Below, piece after piece: positions 45,801-57,247 of a DNA stretch of 64,000 bases. Under the pieces are notes generated by a model, which worked only from the letters and a program-made list of their open reading frames with translations, was not told the DNA's origin and ran no database searches. Numbering within the stretch: position 1 is the stretch's first letter; every line of letters begins with the position of its first letter. The position numbers and the translations under genes are program-made. This DNA comes from Haliclystus octoradiatus (Eukaryota > Cnidaria > Staurozoa > Stauromedusae > Haliclystidae): positions 1,217,001 through 1,281,000 of the forward strand of contig OU744453.1 in NCBI GenBank assembly GCA_916610825.1, given 5' to 3'.

Positions 45801-48542
45801 AAGACGGATTTTTCTTTCTGATGCTGGACTATCAGCTGGTCATGTTACAGTATTTCATTATAATAATTAATATTTTATTTTTGCCAGTTTTTCAAAATAT
45901 CCTGTCATATCAGAAAAATGAGTAGTTCAAGGAGCAAAACTGACCAGTGGACTCTACGTACACGGTTTTAATCACGTTATATTGCTGTTGTCATTCGTGC
46001 TGCTTCTGTTTCTGAGAAATTTATCACTTGAAGCCACGATTGCTGAAATATACATAGCCGGTTCCAAACTTCAGCTTAGTAATGGCCGCCGATCAATGTT
46101 TCCCTTTAAATGTGTAGGATTAAGTTATATGGTGATTTTGTTTGGTTTATTTATATAGTTAATGGTGCTTGGTCAAATTGGGCAGAAAGTGGTTCTTGTT
46201 CAGTGACTTGTGATGACGGAAATGTAGAAGAAGAAAGATCTTGCAACAGTCCTTCCCCGGAATACGGTGGCTTAGATTGTGCTGGATCGTCAACAAGAAT
46301 ATCATTGTGCAATATAGTAGAATGTCCAGGTAGAATATCACCCTTAAAATGTTGTAAAACCTCCATGAAATAGATACCAATTTAGATACCAGAAAATGAG
46401 ACATGTAATTTATATCTAGGACTAAATTTGGTAGAGTTTAATTTTTGGAATACAATTGTTAGTGCATTTGGGGAAACAGTTCCAAAAAAAATAAGCGATT
46501 TGAGTAAGGTTCAAAAGAAATACGTTCGTCGTCATCATGAATGTGAGGCCTAGAACCCGTACAGTGCCGCTTTTTAAACAGCTATATGACTATTACAAAT
46601 TGCAAAACTTCACCACGTAGTTATACACTATCAAACGCACCTCATCAAGCTCTGATATATGTTTCAATTTGTCCCTTCACGTTTCTGCACGAAAAAAATT
46701 CCCTTGTCCAAATTACCAAATCTTCAATCTTTCAGTATCTACACACTTACAAATTCCTTTTGATTTGGAACCAGTTGTTTGAGTTCAAGTTCATCTATTC
46801 GTAGTTGATGGTGCTTGGTCAAATTGGGCAGAAAGTGCTTTTTGTTCAGTGACTTGTGGCGGTGGAGTACTTCAGGAACAAAGATCATGCGACAGCCCTC
46901 CTCCGGAATATGGTGGCTTAGATTGTTCTGGGTCGATAGTAAGAACATCACCATGCAACACAGTAGCATGCCCAGGTATGAATACTTCGTTCAACAGCAT
47001 TAAAAATAATTTTCTGGTTTTAATAATAATGAATATTGGGAACAGCCGAGAGGTGAAAATCATTTGCTCCGGCGTCTATTTCATTTGATGCTTTTCTCAA
47101 GTTATCGTCAAACAATGTCCTCCTTTCGAGTGTTCCAATGCATTTTCAAATGCTTTTTTCATTGAGCCACGCATGACATGTCATAATAAGAAACATATAT
47201 AAGATGAACAAATATTCCTTAAGTATACAGTATATTTGCAGTTGATGGTCATCAATATACGATTTAATCGAAAAATGAACTATTTTTCTATTTAAAATCA
47301 AATTTATTCCTTGCATATCAATACAATATAATTTTAGAATAAAATTTACTAATGCACATGCTTCCTCAAATCTGTAGTCTATAAACAAATACGTTGCACT
47401 ATTCTGAGTAGCGGAAATTCTTGAATACCATTGATAAATTGCAATTGAGAGAGTAAGGCCTTTTACCGAAGGCAGCCGTATTATTCCTCTATTTCTAGAT
47501 GGATGGAATCAGCTATCATCAAAATGCCGATATCATTTATGATCAATAATGTTAAAATCAGTTTTATTATTCTTGGTTGTCATTGTAACATCAAATAATA
47601 CTTTTATTAATAGCACAACACAATTATTCTGATCTTTTCATGTGCTATTAGTGATCTGGACAGCATGGACAGTGTGGTCAGATGATTGTGAGGCACGAAC
47701 ACCACACGAATGTTTGAAATATCGCCAACCAACAAGGGAAAGATCTTGTGCTCCAACTTCCTCACCAGATTGTAATGGAATTGAGACAGATGTATTTACT
47801 TGCACATCACCGAATCCATGTGGTAAGAAATATATATAATAGTTGCCAAAGTATATATCCTGCATATTAGCATTCGGCAGGATTAAAACTGCACATAATG
47901 ATTGTCATCAGCAAGATTGTCCACCTTAAAATACACATACCATAATAGCCAATCACCGAGGTGGAAAAAGACTTTTAATTGATCCTGTTTCTGAATATAT
48001 GAGATATCAACAAAACGAAAAAGCATCCTCGTTTTATGCTGCCTTATTCACAACACCTTACATGTCATCTTATTCTCAACAGATGTGCCATAATAGGCCA
48101 GTTTATATTTCCAATGTTAAATAGTAACGTCAATTTACACGAATTACTACTGAATCATCAACTTCCATATTATCATTTATCTATAGGGTCATTGCAATCA
48201 TCATCAACTTGGAGAAATCGCTGTTTTACATACAATTATGATACATCAAAAATGGAAGTCCAATATGAATGCGATGAAAGCTATACCTATGAAAATGGAA
48301 GGTTGTATTTGAGTGGGACAAATATGTGTGTGAAAGCAACAGGATTTGCAATTCATTCTTATTTCATTCTTTCATTGTCATGCAGCGATAATTTCAGTCT
48401 TATAACACATCAAGCAAACTTTATCCTCAACATGAAGGAATCAAATACTATGTGTGTTCATATTATCTATGGAGGAACAGGTCCAGAAATTGTTACCTAT
48501 CCAGCTTGTGTAAGCCCTATCTTAGAATTCAAATTTATATGA
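42512..48542 (+). CDS. Gene C: secreted PAN - three TSP1 - TSP1-like - lectin-like protein, 469 aa
   Basis: Seven exons: 42512..42853, 43966..43996, 44708..44875, 46159..46329, 46805..46975, 47652..47822, 48187..48542. All are GT-AG; the PAN exon ends in phase 0 and every later junction is phase 1. They sum to 1410 nt, 470 codons with the stop. Order: signal peptide, PAN/apple-like domain, microexon linker, three distinct TSP1 repeats, second-type TSP1, Cys-rich lectin-like domain. Secretion and extracellular binding are inferred from the domains. The ATG at 42512 is chosen because the open frame upstream starts only with TTG. AATAAA at 48664 is the likely polyadenylation signal. This is the cleanest complete member of the cluster. 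Confidence 0.85.
42854..43965. other. Gene C first intron
   Basis: An 84-codon open frame on the minus strand (43315..43061) looks protein-like (SFVAMTEDSYVVAVKI, NSESVEFYDGDRNLVG), but I know no family for it. Otherwise nothing is seen. Confidence 0.4.
43966..43996 (+). CDS. Gene C microexon, 31 nt
   Basis: Acceptor TTTGTAG, donor GTAAGT. Encodes VNGICSVDLP plus one base; phase 0 to 1. Confidence 0.8.
44708..44875 (+). CDS. Gene C TSP1 exon 1
   Basis: 168 nt, phase 1-1: GGWTSWVSGSCSISCGGG, IRSCNNPTPEYGG, CFGALENT, CQTQPCPG. Closest to the gene B and D repeats. Confidence 0.9.
45335..45622. repeat. Minisatellite, about four 68-bp units
   Basis: Imperfect units built on CTGAGGTATCTACTGGCCTT and CTAGCTCCTTCTCGG, with a few point differences and small length changes. 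Inside an intron of gene C. Confidence 0.85.
45928..46108. mobile_element. MITE 'GGAGCAAAATTGAC' family, gene C intron copy
   Basis: AAGGAGCAAAACTGACCAGT at the left and CCGATCAATGTTTCCCTTT at the right are inverted relatives. It ends about 50 bases before TSP1 exon 2. Confidence 0.6.
46159..46329 (+). CDS. Gene C TSP1 exon 2
   Basis: 171 nt, phase 1-1: GAWSNWAESGSCSVTCDDG, RSCNSPSPEYGGLDC, VECPG. It has DDG where other repeats have GGG. Very similar to exon 3, so one is a duplicate of the other. Confidence 0.9.
46805..46975 (+). CDS. Gene C TSP1 exon 3
   Basis: 171 nt, phase 1-1: GAWSNWAESAFCSVTCGGG, RSCDSPPPEYGGLDC, VACPG. Acceptor TTCGTAG, donor GTATGA. Confidence 0.9.
47652..47822 (+). 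CDS. Gene C exon: second-type TSP1 domain
   Basis: 171 nt, phase 1-1: IWTAWTVWSDDC, PHECLKYRQPTRERSC, DCNGIETDVFTC, NPCG. Same Cys plan as gene A 16744..16914. Confidence 0.9.
48187..48542 (+). CDS. Gene C last exon: Cys-rich lectin-like C-terminal domain
   Basis: Phase-1 acceptor CTATAG, stop at 48540-48542. NRCFTYNYD, ECDESYTYENGRLYLSGTN, MCVKA, HSYFILSLSC, TMCVHIIYGGTGPEIV, YPAC. Shows the intact form of the domain that is frameshifted in gene A. Confidence 0.85.
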
Positions 48543-49129
48543 TATTTTAGTTGGCACTTTGGTTAATTTTTCTTCTTTTTAAAATCTTAAATGATAAACG
48601 TGGAAGTTGATATATAAATAATACCATATAACTATCATCGGGGCTAGTATTATTTAAAAGAATAATAAACACCTTGTGTATGCAGATGTATGTCCATGCA
48701 TTTATTTGACCATATGAAAAAAATTGTTATTCTTCAAGTAGAGTTATAAATATTAATCTGTTTTCATACATGTAGAGTTCATGGGGAAAAAAATGTTTTC
48801 CTCCCGATAATGAGATATTCTCCGACATGTTCCATTTGTGACTAATCGATATTAATGGTGCTCACCAGACCTTCGTGTTCGGACCCCATTTCATTTTTCA
48901 TAACCCCACTTTCAAATGTTAGTTGTGACATCCTCAAATCGACTTTGTGTAATTTCAAATAGTCAGGAGTTACTAAGAAAAAGATTAGGAAGAGCTTGCC
49001 CACTTAGCCATTCATTGCTCTCTAAGGCGTAGGCAACATATTCTCCGAGGTGCGATCAGTAGGTATACATATATGGGTAATTTCTTGTTAGGTTTATTTA
49101 TTGATGAAGCTGTAGATGATACAACATCG
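48543..49129. other. 3' region of gene C, no gene seen
   Basis: Polyadenylation signal AATAAA at 48664-48669, then AT-rich spacer. Confidence 0.5.
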
Positions 49130-49930
49130 TTGCTTGATCACATCAGCAAATATTTGTGAAAAATTTGAAGTCCTCTCCTTGATCGTCTATGCTTGATCGG
49201 ACACAGCGATCTGGGGAGTCGATGAATAGCTTTTGGCAGCGCTTTTAAGGACCATCTTTCACAGCAAAATTTTGTGGAGGAACCGTTTGCAGAGTTCACC
49301 CTTGGAAGAGCCGTATATATATGTCGGGCAATGGAGGCCATTAAGGAACGACAACTGCATTTGAACACTGCCTCGGCAGAATTAAACTCATGTGTGGACC
49401 CTATGAAACATCAAGCAAAAGGGACAGAACGTCTTTTCAGAAAGACTGACCGCCTCGCAAGAAACGCTACTGAGTTATAGCTGCAAATTACCTCCTGGTG
49501 ATGACTGTCGTGACGGTTTCCGATATACACATGATGCAGCAAGCATATGTCTTGTGATGTATGGAAGCTGCTTTAAATGGAACGAAGCAGGCCATTATCA
49601 CAGGTATTGCCCAAATAAACAGCAGAAGACAGTCAATGAAGTTAAACGTATCCGGATTTCTCGTTCCCCCTTTTTGCTGACAGTATACAATCACAAGGTA
49701 AAGCGAAAGCTCTCGTACAAACGTCTCATAGCTCTAGAAACACGAATGGTTCTTCTTGGCTGCTGGACTCTGGTGCATTTTGTGGTATGATGATCGGAGG
49801 AGGATTTGCATCGCAAGGAGGAACAGACACATTTTAGGTAGTGGAAGACACTGATCAATTTGTTGGAGCAGATTGCCAGAGCATAACAAGCTATGCACTT
49901 GAATACTATCTTACTCTCAGTTAACATGTT
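49130..49930 (+). pseudogene. Relic of an LTR-retrotransposon gag region
   Basis: Frames near 49274-49480 and 49554-49790 carry a helical stretch (RRAVYICRAMEAIKE-like) and a damaged CCHC zinc knuckle, CFKWNEAGHYHRYC, where the second Cys is replaced by Trp. Stops and shifts separate the pieces. The knuckle points to a Gypsy-like gag; no LTRs were found. Confidence 0.55.
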
Positions 49931-50013
49931 GCATATTGACTAAATCAATTGCAATGGAGAATCATCTCCTACTTTAGTATTATGATGATTCAGCACTAAT
50001 TTACACTGTACTT

Positions 50014-50105
50014 AAAGGAGCAAACATGAACGTTTAGAGTCTCGCTCTACTCGCTTAGAGTCACGTGCGTGTTTGTCGTTCGTATTGTTTTGTGCAAGAA
50101 ACCAT
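50014..50105. mobile_element. MITE 'GGAGCAAAATTGAC' family, truncated copy
   Basis: AAAGGAGCAAACATGAACG, then CGCTTAGAGTCACGTGC and GTATTGTTTTGTGC follow the left half of the copies at 30591 and 21640. The right half is missing. Confidence 0.45.
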
Positions 50106-50554
50106 CATTTTTTTTCTTTTATTCCTACAACTTGCCAGCTAACAAAGAAGCTGCAGTCAATATAACCAAGGATTAAGGATAAATATTATACCAAAGGCAG
50201 CCAAAAGCACAATACTTTCAGAGTTCAGCAAATTTAGGCCAATCGGATTACTCACTATCGAATCTATCATTACTGTAATACATTGATTCGCGAATATTGT
50301 CATGAGTTCATTGCTTTGAAATACCTTAATGCTATCTATGATTTGGATCAATTGGTTTAAACAAGTATAATTATTATGATACAGTCATACAATGTTTTGA
50401 AATGTTATCAAACGGGTATTTGCATTTATAGTATATACAGTTTTCTAAGTACCAGCGCAACGTTCCCCCGTCAATATTCTCGGTTTGAGTGATAATTATT
50501 TTTAAACTTTTATAATAATATTTTGATAGATGTATCAGTGCAATATGTTTCAAA

Positions 50555-50584
50555 AGAAAATAAAATAAAATAAAATAAAATAAA
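50555..50584 (+). repeat. AAAAT microsatellite
   Basis: Five to six AAAAT/AATAA pentamers just downstream of gene E. Confidence 0.9.
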
Positions 50585-50600
50585 AGCATTTATTAATGTT

Positions 50601-50959
50601 TTATACAAATGTAAATACAGCATGAGCAACGTTGCATACTGGATAATTAACGATTTCTGGATTCCTCCGACGAGTTCCTCCATTGAAGACATGAATACAC
50701 ATATTCGTCGATGCTTGCAGCTGAATATTGAAATCTGTTAGATATGTTAATAGACTCATGGTACTACTACAGGAATTACTAAGGGTGAAATAAGAATGAG
50801 TAGTTGTCTCAAGTGCCAAAATACATTGATTTGTTCCACTTAAATAAAATCTACCAGTTTTGTAATCGTATTCTTCGTTACACGTGTTCTGTACCTCCAT
50901 TCTCTGACTTGCATGGTTATATTTCACACATTTCCCATTAGCCGCGCTCTTCAAAACAC
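50601..50959 (-). CDS. Gene E last exon: Cys-rich lectin-like domain
   Basis: Intact from phase-1 acceptor ATAATTAG to the stop. GKCVKYNH, NTCNEEYDYKTGRFYLSGTN, CILALETTTHSYFTLSNSC, TNMCIHVFNGGT, YPVC. Closest to the gene B exon (HSYFTLS, FNIxLQAxTNMCIHV). Confidence 0.85.
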
Positions 50960-51547
50960 CTAATTATGTAGAATAAAATTCAAAACTACAAATTGATCTA
51001 TTACAAGTGATTTACATGTCGTCAAAATCATAATATCTTAAAAACGAATCTACAATAAAATTTTACTTATAGGCAGAAGTTAGCTACAACTGAAAGTGAA
51101 CAATGATGGTTCTGGCACGTTGTATAGCATGATTGAAGACCAGGCGTAAATGCCACTGGTCACTTGTTTTGAACTAATTAATAAAATATTGAATATTGGA
51201 AAATTTAGATAGTGAATTAGTTACGATTATAAACGCATGACAAAATAGTGGCATTAAAACATAAATATTTTAGTCATTTATCATCATATTGGTTCGAAAC
51301 TTTTATGAATCAATTTTTGCAGTCAATATACATCAGAGTTGATAATTTATTTCAAAAACATTTTTTCAGTACAATCTCCTATTAATTGATTTTCTCCGTA
51401 AGTTAATCATAATTTTCATGAATAATCGTTGGCAAATCTTTGTATCTCAAAACAAGTCCAGCTCGTTGCCCTCATATAAATAGAAAAAACTTTCAAAATG
51501 ATGTACCATACATGAGATATATACATTTACTATGAAAGCGTTAATAC

Positions 51548-51578
51548 CTCTTTTAATTGTTTCTGTTGGTCTTATCAG
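51548..51578 (-). CDS. Gene E microexon, 31 nt
   Basis: Acceptor TTTCTTTCAG, donor GTATTA. Encodes LIRPTETIKR plus one base, the same length and phase as in B, C and D, but without Cys. Confidence 0.55.
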
Positions 51579-51872
51579 CTGAAAGAAAAATTGCAAATGT
51601 ATAGTGATTAAAGAAATTACGTCAACAAATAATTAATCTATTTTTTGTTGTTGGGAGAATAAAATTTAAATATACTTTAAACAAAATATAGAAACTTTCA
51701 CAAAATCACAATTAACTAGAGATTTTTTTAGAGATTTTTTTTCATGGCGGCAAGACGTGGCAGATAATGACTACATTTACAGTGATACTTCAGTAGAATA
51801 ATAGGGGTATAATAACTAGCAATTATAACTAAATCTTTCAAGTTTCTAAAGGATTTAAAAAATATAAGAAAC

Positions 51873-53285
51873 ATGGATGGTACAGTAAAAACTAGTGAAG
51901 AAGTGTTAGCTTCATTGGAAAGTTCAGTAACAAGTGACATTTATACTAAACCAAAGAAAGACGGAAAAAATATGGAAAACATGAACTTTAGCACAACAGC
52001 TTATGATACATGGAAATCGATGCTTCTTTCTTATTACAGAAGCAAAGGATTAACAACAACGCAAGAGTTAAAATCAAGGAACACAGTTACTCTTCAGATA
52101 TACGAAGATAAACACATGAAAACGAAATACCTCAACTTTGACATGAACAGTTTCAATGGCAATGTAACTGTAACTTGGAGCAGAGGTATGGCACTGTTTA
52201 AATCAACCCAATTCAATGAGCTCAGAAAGCTAGTTGACGAAAGTGTTGCTACTGCATTAGAACTTGATAAGAACAGTGCAAAAAGCGTTTCCAATATTTC
52301 TTCAAGAGCAGAAAACTTCATCGATGAAGACGCCATCTTGAATGGCACCATGTGCTCAAATTGTCAAAAAGAGGCTACCACAGAAGAAGATCCGATTTTT
52401 TGCCATGGCTGCAAAATCGGGATTCATAGACTGTGCTTCAAAGATACGGATGGAGAAGGAATTAACATGGAAGAAATTGAAATAATCAGAAGATTCGTTG
52501 GAATAAAAATAATGTGCAATAATTGCATCAATAGAGAGCAAGCAGAATCTGACGAGGTGATCAACTCTAATTCAAACACGCAAAAGATTATTAATAAAAT
52601 TGATGAGATTAAGGTTTTGTTTTCAGCCAAGTCAAACAATTCAACTGACAAAAATATTATATATGAAGACGACTTAAACGAGACAGGAACTTCTATTAAT
52701 ATGGATACTACATACGCTGACATTGTGAAAATCCATAGTCAACAAAAGCGTCATGAAAAGGCAATCCAACATTCCAATGAAAAAGAGAAACGTAAGCATA
52801 ATTTAGTAATACATGGACTGGCAATGAATTTCAATTTTAATAGTGATTCTGAATTGGTTGCAAATATGGCATATGACCTTCTTGAAGAAGATATTGGCAT
52901 TGAATTTAGTCAACGAATTGGCAAAAATACCTCATCAACGCGTCCCCAACCTCTCTTAGTAAAATTCTCCAATATGAAGAGTAAGCTTGCAGTATTAAAA
53001 AAAGGAAAGCTTTTTCAATCGCATGATGACTTCAAAAATGTATTTGTCACACCAGATTACACGATAGATGAGCAGAAAAGCCTCTCTAACTTAAGAAGCG
53101 AGTGCAAAAAACGGAATGAGAATTGTAGCATCCAAGCAGAGAAATGGGTTATCAGAGATTTCAAACTCACACAAATAAAGAACATAAAAAAAATACACCA
53201 AACCATTGGGATGACTACCAAATCAAAAAGATTACATAGAAACCGAACAAATCCAGATACTATTAAAATGCAATGCATCAAGTAG
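51873..53285 (+). CDS. LINE ORF1: zinc-finger and RRM-like nucleic-acid-binding protein, 470 aa
   Basis: Open throughout from ATG at 51873. A Cys/His cluster at residues about 165-218 (MCSNCQ, FCHGC, HRLC, IMCNNC) resembles the PHD-like finger of CR1 ORF1. Residues about 305-440 (RKHNLVIHGL, LLVKFSNMKSKLAVL) resemble the RRM-like domain. ORF1 coats the element RNA in the retrotransposition particle. ORF2 begins soon after its stop. Confidence 0.8.
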   Translation: MDGTVKTSEEVLASLESSVTSDIYTKPKKDGKNMENMNFSTTAYDTWKSMLLSYYRSKGLTTTQELKSRNTVTLQIYEDKHMKTKYLNFDMNSFNGNVTVTWSRGMALFKSTQFNELRKLVDESVATALELDKNSAKSVSNISSRAENFIDEDAILNGTMCSNCQKEATTEEDPIFCHGCKIGIHRLCFKDTDGEGINMEEIEIIRRFVGIKIMCNNCINREQAESDEVINSNSNTQKIINKIDEIKVLFSAKSNNSTDKNIIYEDDLNETGTSINMDTTYADIVKIHSQQKRHEKAIQHSNEKEKRKHNLVIHGLAMNFNFNSDSELVANMAYDLLEEDIGIEFSQRIGKNTSSTRPQPLLVKFSNMKSKLAVLKKGKLFQSHDDFKNVFVTPDYTIDEQKSLSNLRSECKKRNENCSIQAEKWVIRDFKLTQIKNIKKIHQTIGMTTKSKRLHRNRTNPDTIKMQCIK

Positions 53286-53430
53286 GCCTACATCCACCTT
53301 TGACACAGGCAACATATCTGCAAACAACGCCCGACCTTCAGAGGCATCACCCCAATTCCCATCAAGTAGCCATGACACAGGACCAATACTAGGTAAATAC
53401 TTAAAATGCTGTTGCATTAATGCACGATCA

Positions 53431-56256
53431 TTGATGAATAAATTACCTGACTTTGACTGTTTTCTTTCGTCAAATTATTATGACATTATCGCTGTTACTG
53501 AGACCTGGTTGAAACCTGCTATTCCTGATTCTTTAATTGTGGGACAAAGGCTTAATTATACCTTACTAAGGAAAGACAGACCTACTCCATCTGCAGGAGG
53601 CGGAGCTGCTATACTATTAAACAAAGATATTGATTTTACTGTGGTTACTATTCCTGACACATTTGAGTTGTTAGAAGCTATTGCTGTAGACCTTGACTTT
53701 TGTGGATTTGGTTACCGTTTTGTTAGCGTTTACAACCCTCCGTCATCGTCAATATCTACTGCCTGCGTTCAGACATTATGCTCATTTATAGACTTTTGCA
53801 GTACAACTACAAACTTACCGTTAATCTTGACAGGGGATTTTAACTTCCCACATATTGATTGGTCTATTCCACAATCAATTGGATCGGAAGCAACTTCAAT
53901 TTTTCTTGATGGTATTGTACGAAATGGTCTAGATCAGTTTGTCCAATCACCAACAAGAAATGAACAAATTCTCGATTTAGTTTTGTGCTCACAGCCTTCC
54001 ACTATTTTTGGTACAACGGTCACGGAGTCTCTAACCTCCCGCTGTGATCATCAAATCGTTGAATTTAACTTAGTGAATGACTTTGTCCATCAAACACCCA
54101 ACAATGGCTTTGCCTACTCTCAGACAAATGTTCCAGATAAAATTCGCAGGAATTTCCGTAAAGCTGACTATGAATCGATTAATGAACATTTTTCACATGT
54201 CAATTGGTTGGATATTTTACATAAAAGTAATGATGATGTTGAAACTTATTGGAATTATATTTGTGAAGTCATCGATACTTGTATTATAGACCATGTACCC
54301 ATATACAATGAATCAAGACGTCGGAGATGTAAATACCCCAAGAATATCAGATTATTGGCAAAAAAGAAGAAATCTGCTTACAAATTGTCCAAACTATCTA
54401 TACCTAACAAAACACATTATATTCAATTATGCAAGGAATATGAGAGTGTTGTAAAAAAAATTCATGTAGACCAAGAAAATACAATCATAAAAGACCCTTC
54501 GCCAGCTAAATTCTTTTCATTTGTTAATGGAAAGCTACAAACAAAACCATCTATTCCTGCTATCTTCAAAGACAATTCAACATTTACTACTAATGACCAA
54601 GAAAAAGCTACAATAATAAATGAGTATTTTTCCAGTGTATTTACAAAAGATAATGGCAAAATACCTGATATCCCACCTTCAGTACAGGAAAATATATCAT
54701 TAAACACTATTGAATTTTCTTATGAAAAAGTACGATCTGTATTGTCTAGCTTGCCTACAAAAACTTCACGTTCACCTGATTCATACCCAGCTTTATTTTT
54801 CAAATCTACTGCAAACGAGCTTGCTATCCCTTTATCATTTCTCTTCGAACTCTCTATGAGGACTGGCACATTACCTGATATTTGGAAACACGCCTTAATC
54901 CGTCCCATATTCAAGAAAGGTGATTCATCTCTAAAGAATAATTATCGACCAATATCCTTGACGTGCATTTGCTGCAAAGTTATGGAGAGGGTTATTGTCG
55001 ACCAAATGTTATCATTTCTACACGAGAACAACATTATTTCAGATCGTCAGTATGGTTTTTTTAAAAAAGCGCTCCACCTGCTGTCAACTTTTATCAACAT
55101 TGAATGAATGGTACAACGCAATCAATGCCAAAGCTCGCGTCGATGCCGTATACATAGATTTTGCCAAAGCATTTGATACCGTTACGCATACAAAGCTTAT
55201 AGCAAAACTAAATTCCTATGGCATAAACCATGAACTATTATCCTGGATAAAATCCTTTCTTTCTGGTCGTTTACAAAGTGTCGTTATTGGAGAATTCACA
55301 TCTAATTCATTACCTGTTACAAGTGGAGTCCCCCAGGGGTCGGTCCTTGGACCATTGTTATTTTTACTATATATAAATGACATTTGTGACTGTCTGGAAA
55401 GTGGTTGTGAAGTACGTTTGTTTGCTGATGATGCAAAGTTTTTTGTTTGTCGGCACAATTCGATTTCAGCCAGTTCTCTTACTACAACATTAACTCGTTT
55501 TGACAAGTGGGCTCAAGATTGGCAGCTTAGAATTGCACACACAAAATGTATGACGATATCCTTTGGAAATTTAAATATAATGGAACATTCGTTTTACCTT
55601 GCAGACCACACCCTACAACGTACATCCAAAATGCGCGATCTTGGACTTATTCTAACGTCAGACTTGAAGTTTTCAAGCCATTGTTCATCTATAGTAGCAA
55701 AAGCAAACACTAGAGCATACTTGATTTTAAAATGTTTTAAATCCAATTGTCCAAAAAATCTCATGAATGCATTCAGCACATATGTACGACCATTGCTTGA
55801 AGCTGATACTCCACTATATGGAGTCCGTCACTAATCAAGGACATTGATCTTGTTGAAAAGGTACAACGCCGCTTCACGAAGATTGTGTGTCAGCGCTCTA
55901 ATATTAAATTTAGTGGTTATCATCATCGATTACAACTGCTTAACATTGATTCTCTAGAATCCAGGAGAATAAAAACTGATTTGCACATGTTATTCAAAAT
56001 TGTAAATAAAATAGTTGACATTCCAACCACTTTATGTGAGTTCAGAAACATCGATCGTCAACTTAGAGGTCACAGTAAGCAGGTAGTACCTCGTCCTGTA
56101 CCTGTAAATAATACCGTAGCTAATTCTTTCTTTTTTCGTGTTATTCCTTTATGGAACTCCCTTCCGGAAAATGTTATTTTAACGTCGTCACTTATAAGTT
56201 TTAAAAATAATCTGGACATTTTAGATTTCTCAAATAATTGTAAACATAGCTATTAG
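53431..56256 (+). pseudogene. LINE ORF2: endonuclease-reverse transcriptase, two frameshifts
   Basis: An APE-type endonuclease comes first (NARSLMNKL, VTETWL, GDFNFPHIDW, CDHQIVEF), then a reverse transcriptase (NYRPISLTC, DFAKAFDTV, GVPQGSVLGPLLF, FADDAKFF) and a C-terminal WNSLPENV block. The first frame runs 53431..55107. A one-base excess in the T/A run near 55056-55068 shifts it to 54995..55834, and a second shift near 55815-55820 moves the end to a third frame ending at 56256. The frame is open upstream of 53431 back to about 53290 with no ATG there. Confidence 0.85.
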
Positions 56257-56402
56257 GCTGCATGTAAGTGAAATTTATTTTACACAATTTTTTCCTTTGT
56301 TTGCCTGTATATATCATTGATAATATACAAATATACATCAAATCAAATCAAAACTAACAAGCTATAAAAATCCTTAATGTTTTAATGTATTGCCGAACTT
56401 AC

Positions 56403-56709
56403 AATCAGATCCTTTTCAAGATGCCTTGTTGATTGGAATTTTTTTCTTTCTTTCATTTAAGATAGATCGAATTAATTCATATTTTTTTTCTTTTGTAAAT
56501 TTTATGGAATTGCATTTATCTTTGAAGAGGACGCATCTGTGTACGCATTGAATTGATGTAGTCTCATAACCAGTAGATAAAATGTGTTGCTTCCATGAGT
56601 CATCTGAGACGTATTGAACAAGAGAATGAGATGTAGATTCATATGTCATGGACAGGCGTATATGGTAAATAAATACATTGACACTCCAAAGTAGACGTAA
56701 AAAAATCAT
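56403..56709 (-). pseudogene. Gene E exon 1: signal peptide and PAN-like domain, frameshifted
   Basis: ATG at 56709, hydrophobic start IFLRLLWSVNVFIYH, core CVHRCVLFKDKCNSIKF. The Cys of the NC.LF block in the other genes is missing. A one-base excess in an A run near the end breaks the frame before the GTAAGT donor. Confidence 0.6.
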
Positions 56710-57110
56710 TTCAAATTTCTTCTATTGATTTGAAACTATTTCGAAATGGTCAAAAATAAAATAAATTGACTATATTTATATGCGGATGATTTGCATTTTA
56801 ACACAGCTGCAAATAAGTTATTATGAATAGGTGCCTCTCTGTTAACAAATAAGCCTGCTATTTTAATGAAAATTGACACCTCTTTTTCCCATTAGAAAAC
56901 ATGTCTATTTAAAGAGTTTCGAATGACCAGCAGCCTTTGCTTTGTTTTGTTGTCTTGATCACAAGAAACGAGGCTAATCCTCTGGTCAGCGCCCATGTCA
57001 GAAGATTGTCCTCGTGGCTGTTGCTACGGAAAGACACGACAGAAAGCTCGAGAAAATAGTCTGGTTTATCGATTTCAGTTTTGGATAAATCTCAATTCTC
57101 TTGTCGAAAC

Positions 57111-57247
57111 GCAAAGTATATTGCTATAGATAACCAAAAAATGTGTACGACTCAAAAATAAATTGTGGAATGGGACGCAAAGTCTATGGCTATAGATAGC
57201 CAACAAATGTGTAGGCCTACGGCTCAAAAATAAATAGCGGAATGGGA
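57111..57247. repeat. Two-copy tandem repeat, 65-70 bp
   Basis: GCAAAGT.TAT then GCTATAGATA, AAATGTGTA, GGCTCAAAAATAAAT-like and GGAATGGGA occur twice in a row with small differences. Confidence 0.75.

Larger units (their letters stand above)
51720..56360 (+). mobile_element. CR1/Jockey-type LINE, nearly full length
   Basis: Two coding regions on the plus strand, ORF1 51873..53285 and ORF2 53431..56256, followed by a short 3' UTR ending in ATCAAATCAAATCAAA (56337-56352). It lies in the first intron of gene E, in the opposite orientation. The 5' boundary is not sharp. ORF2 has two frameshifts, so this copy cannot move by itself. Confidence 0.85.
50601..56709 (-). pseudogene. Gene E: short PAN - lectin-like paralogue, interrupted by a LINE and one frameshift
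   Basis: Three exons: 56709..56403 (signal peptide and PAN-like), 51578..51548 (31-nt microexon), 50959..50601 (lectin-like). No TSP1 exon is seen. Exon 1 is 307 nt. A one-base excess in a 7-base A run (56439-56445 as T on the plus strand) puts a stop before the donor GTAAGT; at 306 nt it would end in phase 0 like its relatives, and the whole gene would be 231 codons. The microexon lacks the conserved Cys. The first intron holds a full-length-looking LINE. The gene may be dead, or the A-run may be a sequencing error. AATAAA on the minus strand lies at 50594-50589. Confidence 0.65.

Noticed and set aside
46151-46969. Several minus-strand frames over 46.1-47.0 kb
   Set aside because: Antisense shadows of gene C TSP1 exons 2 and 3.
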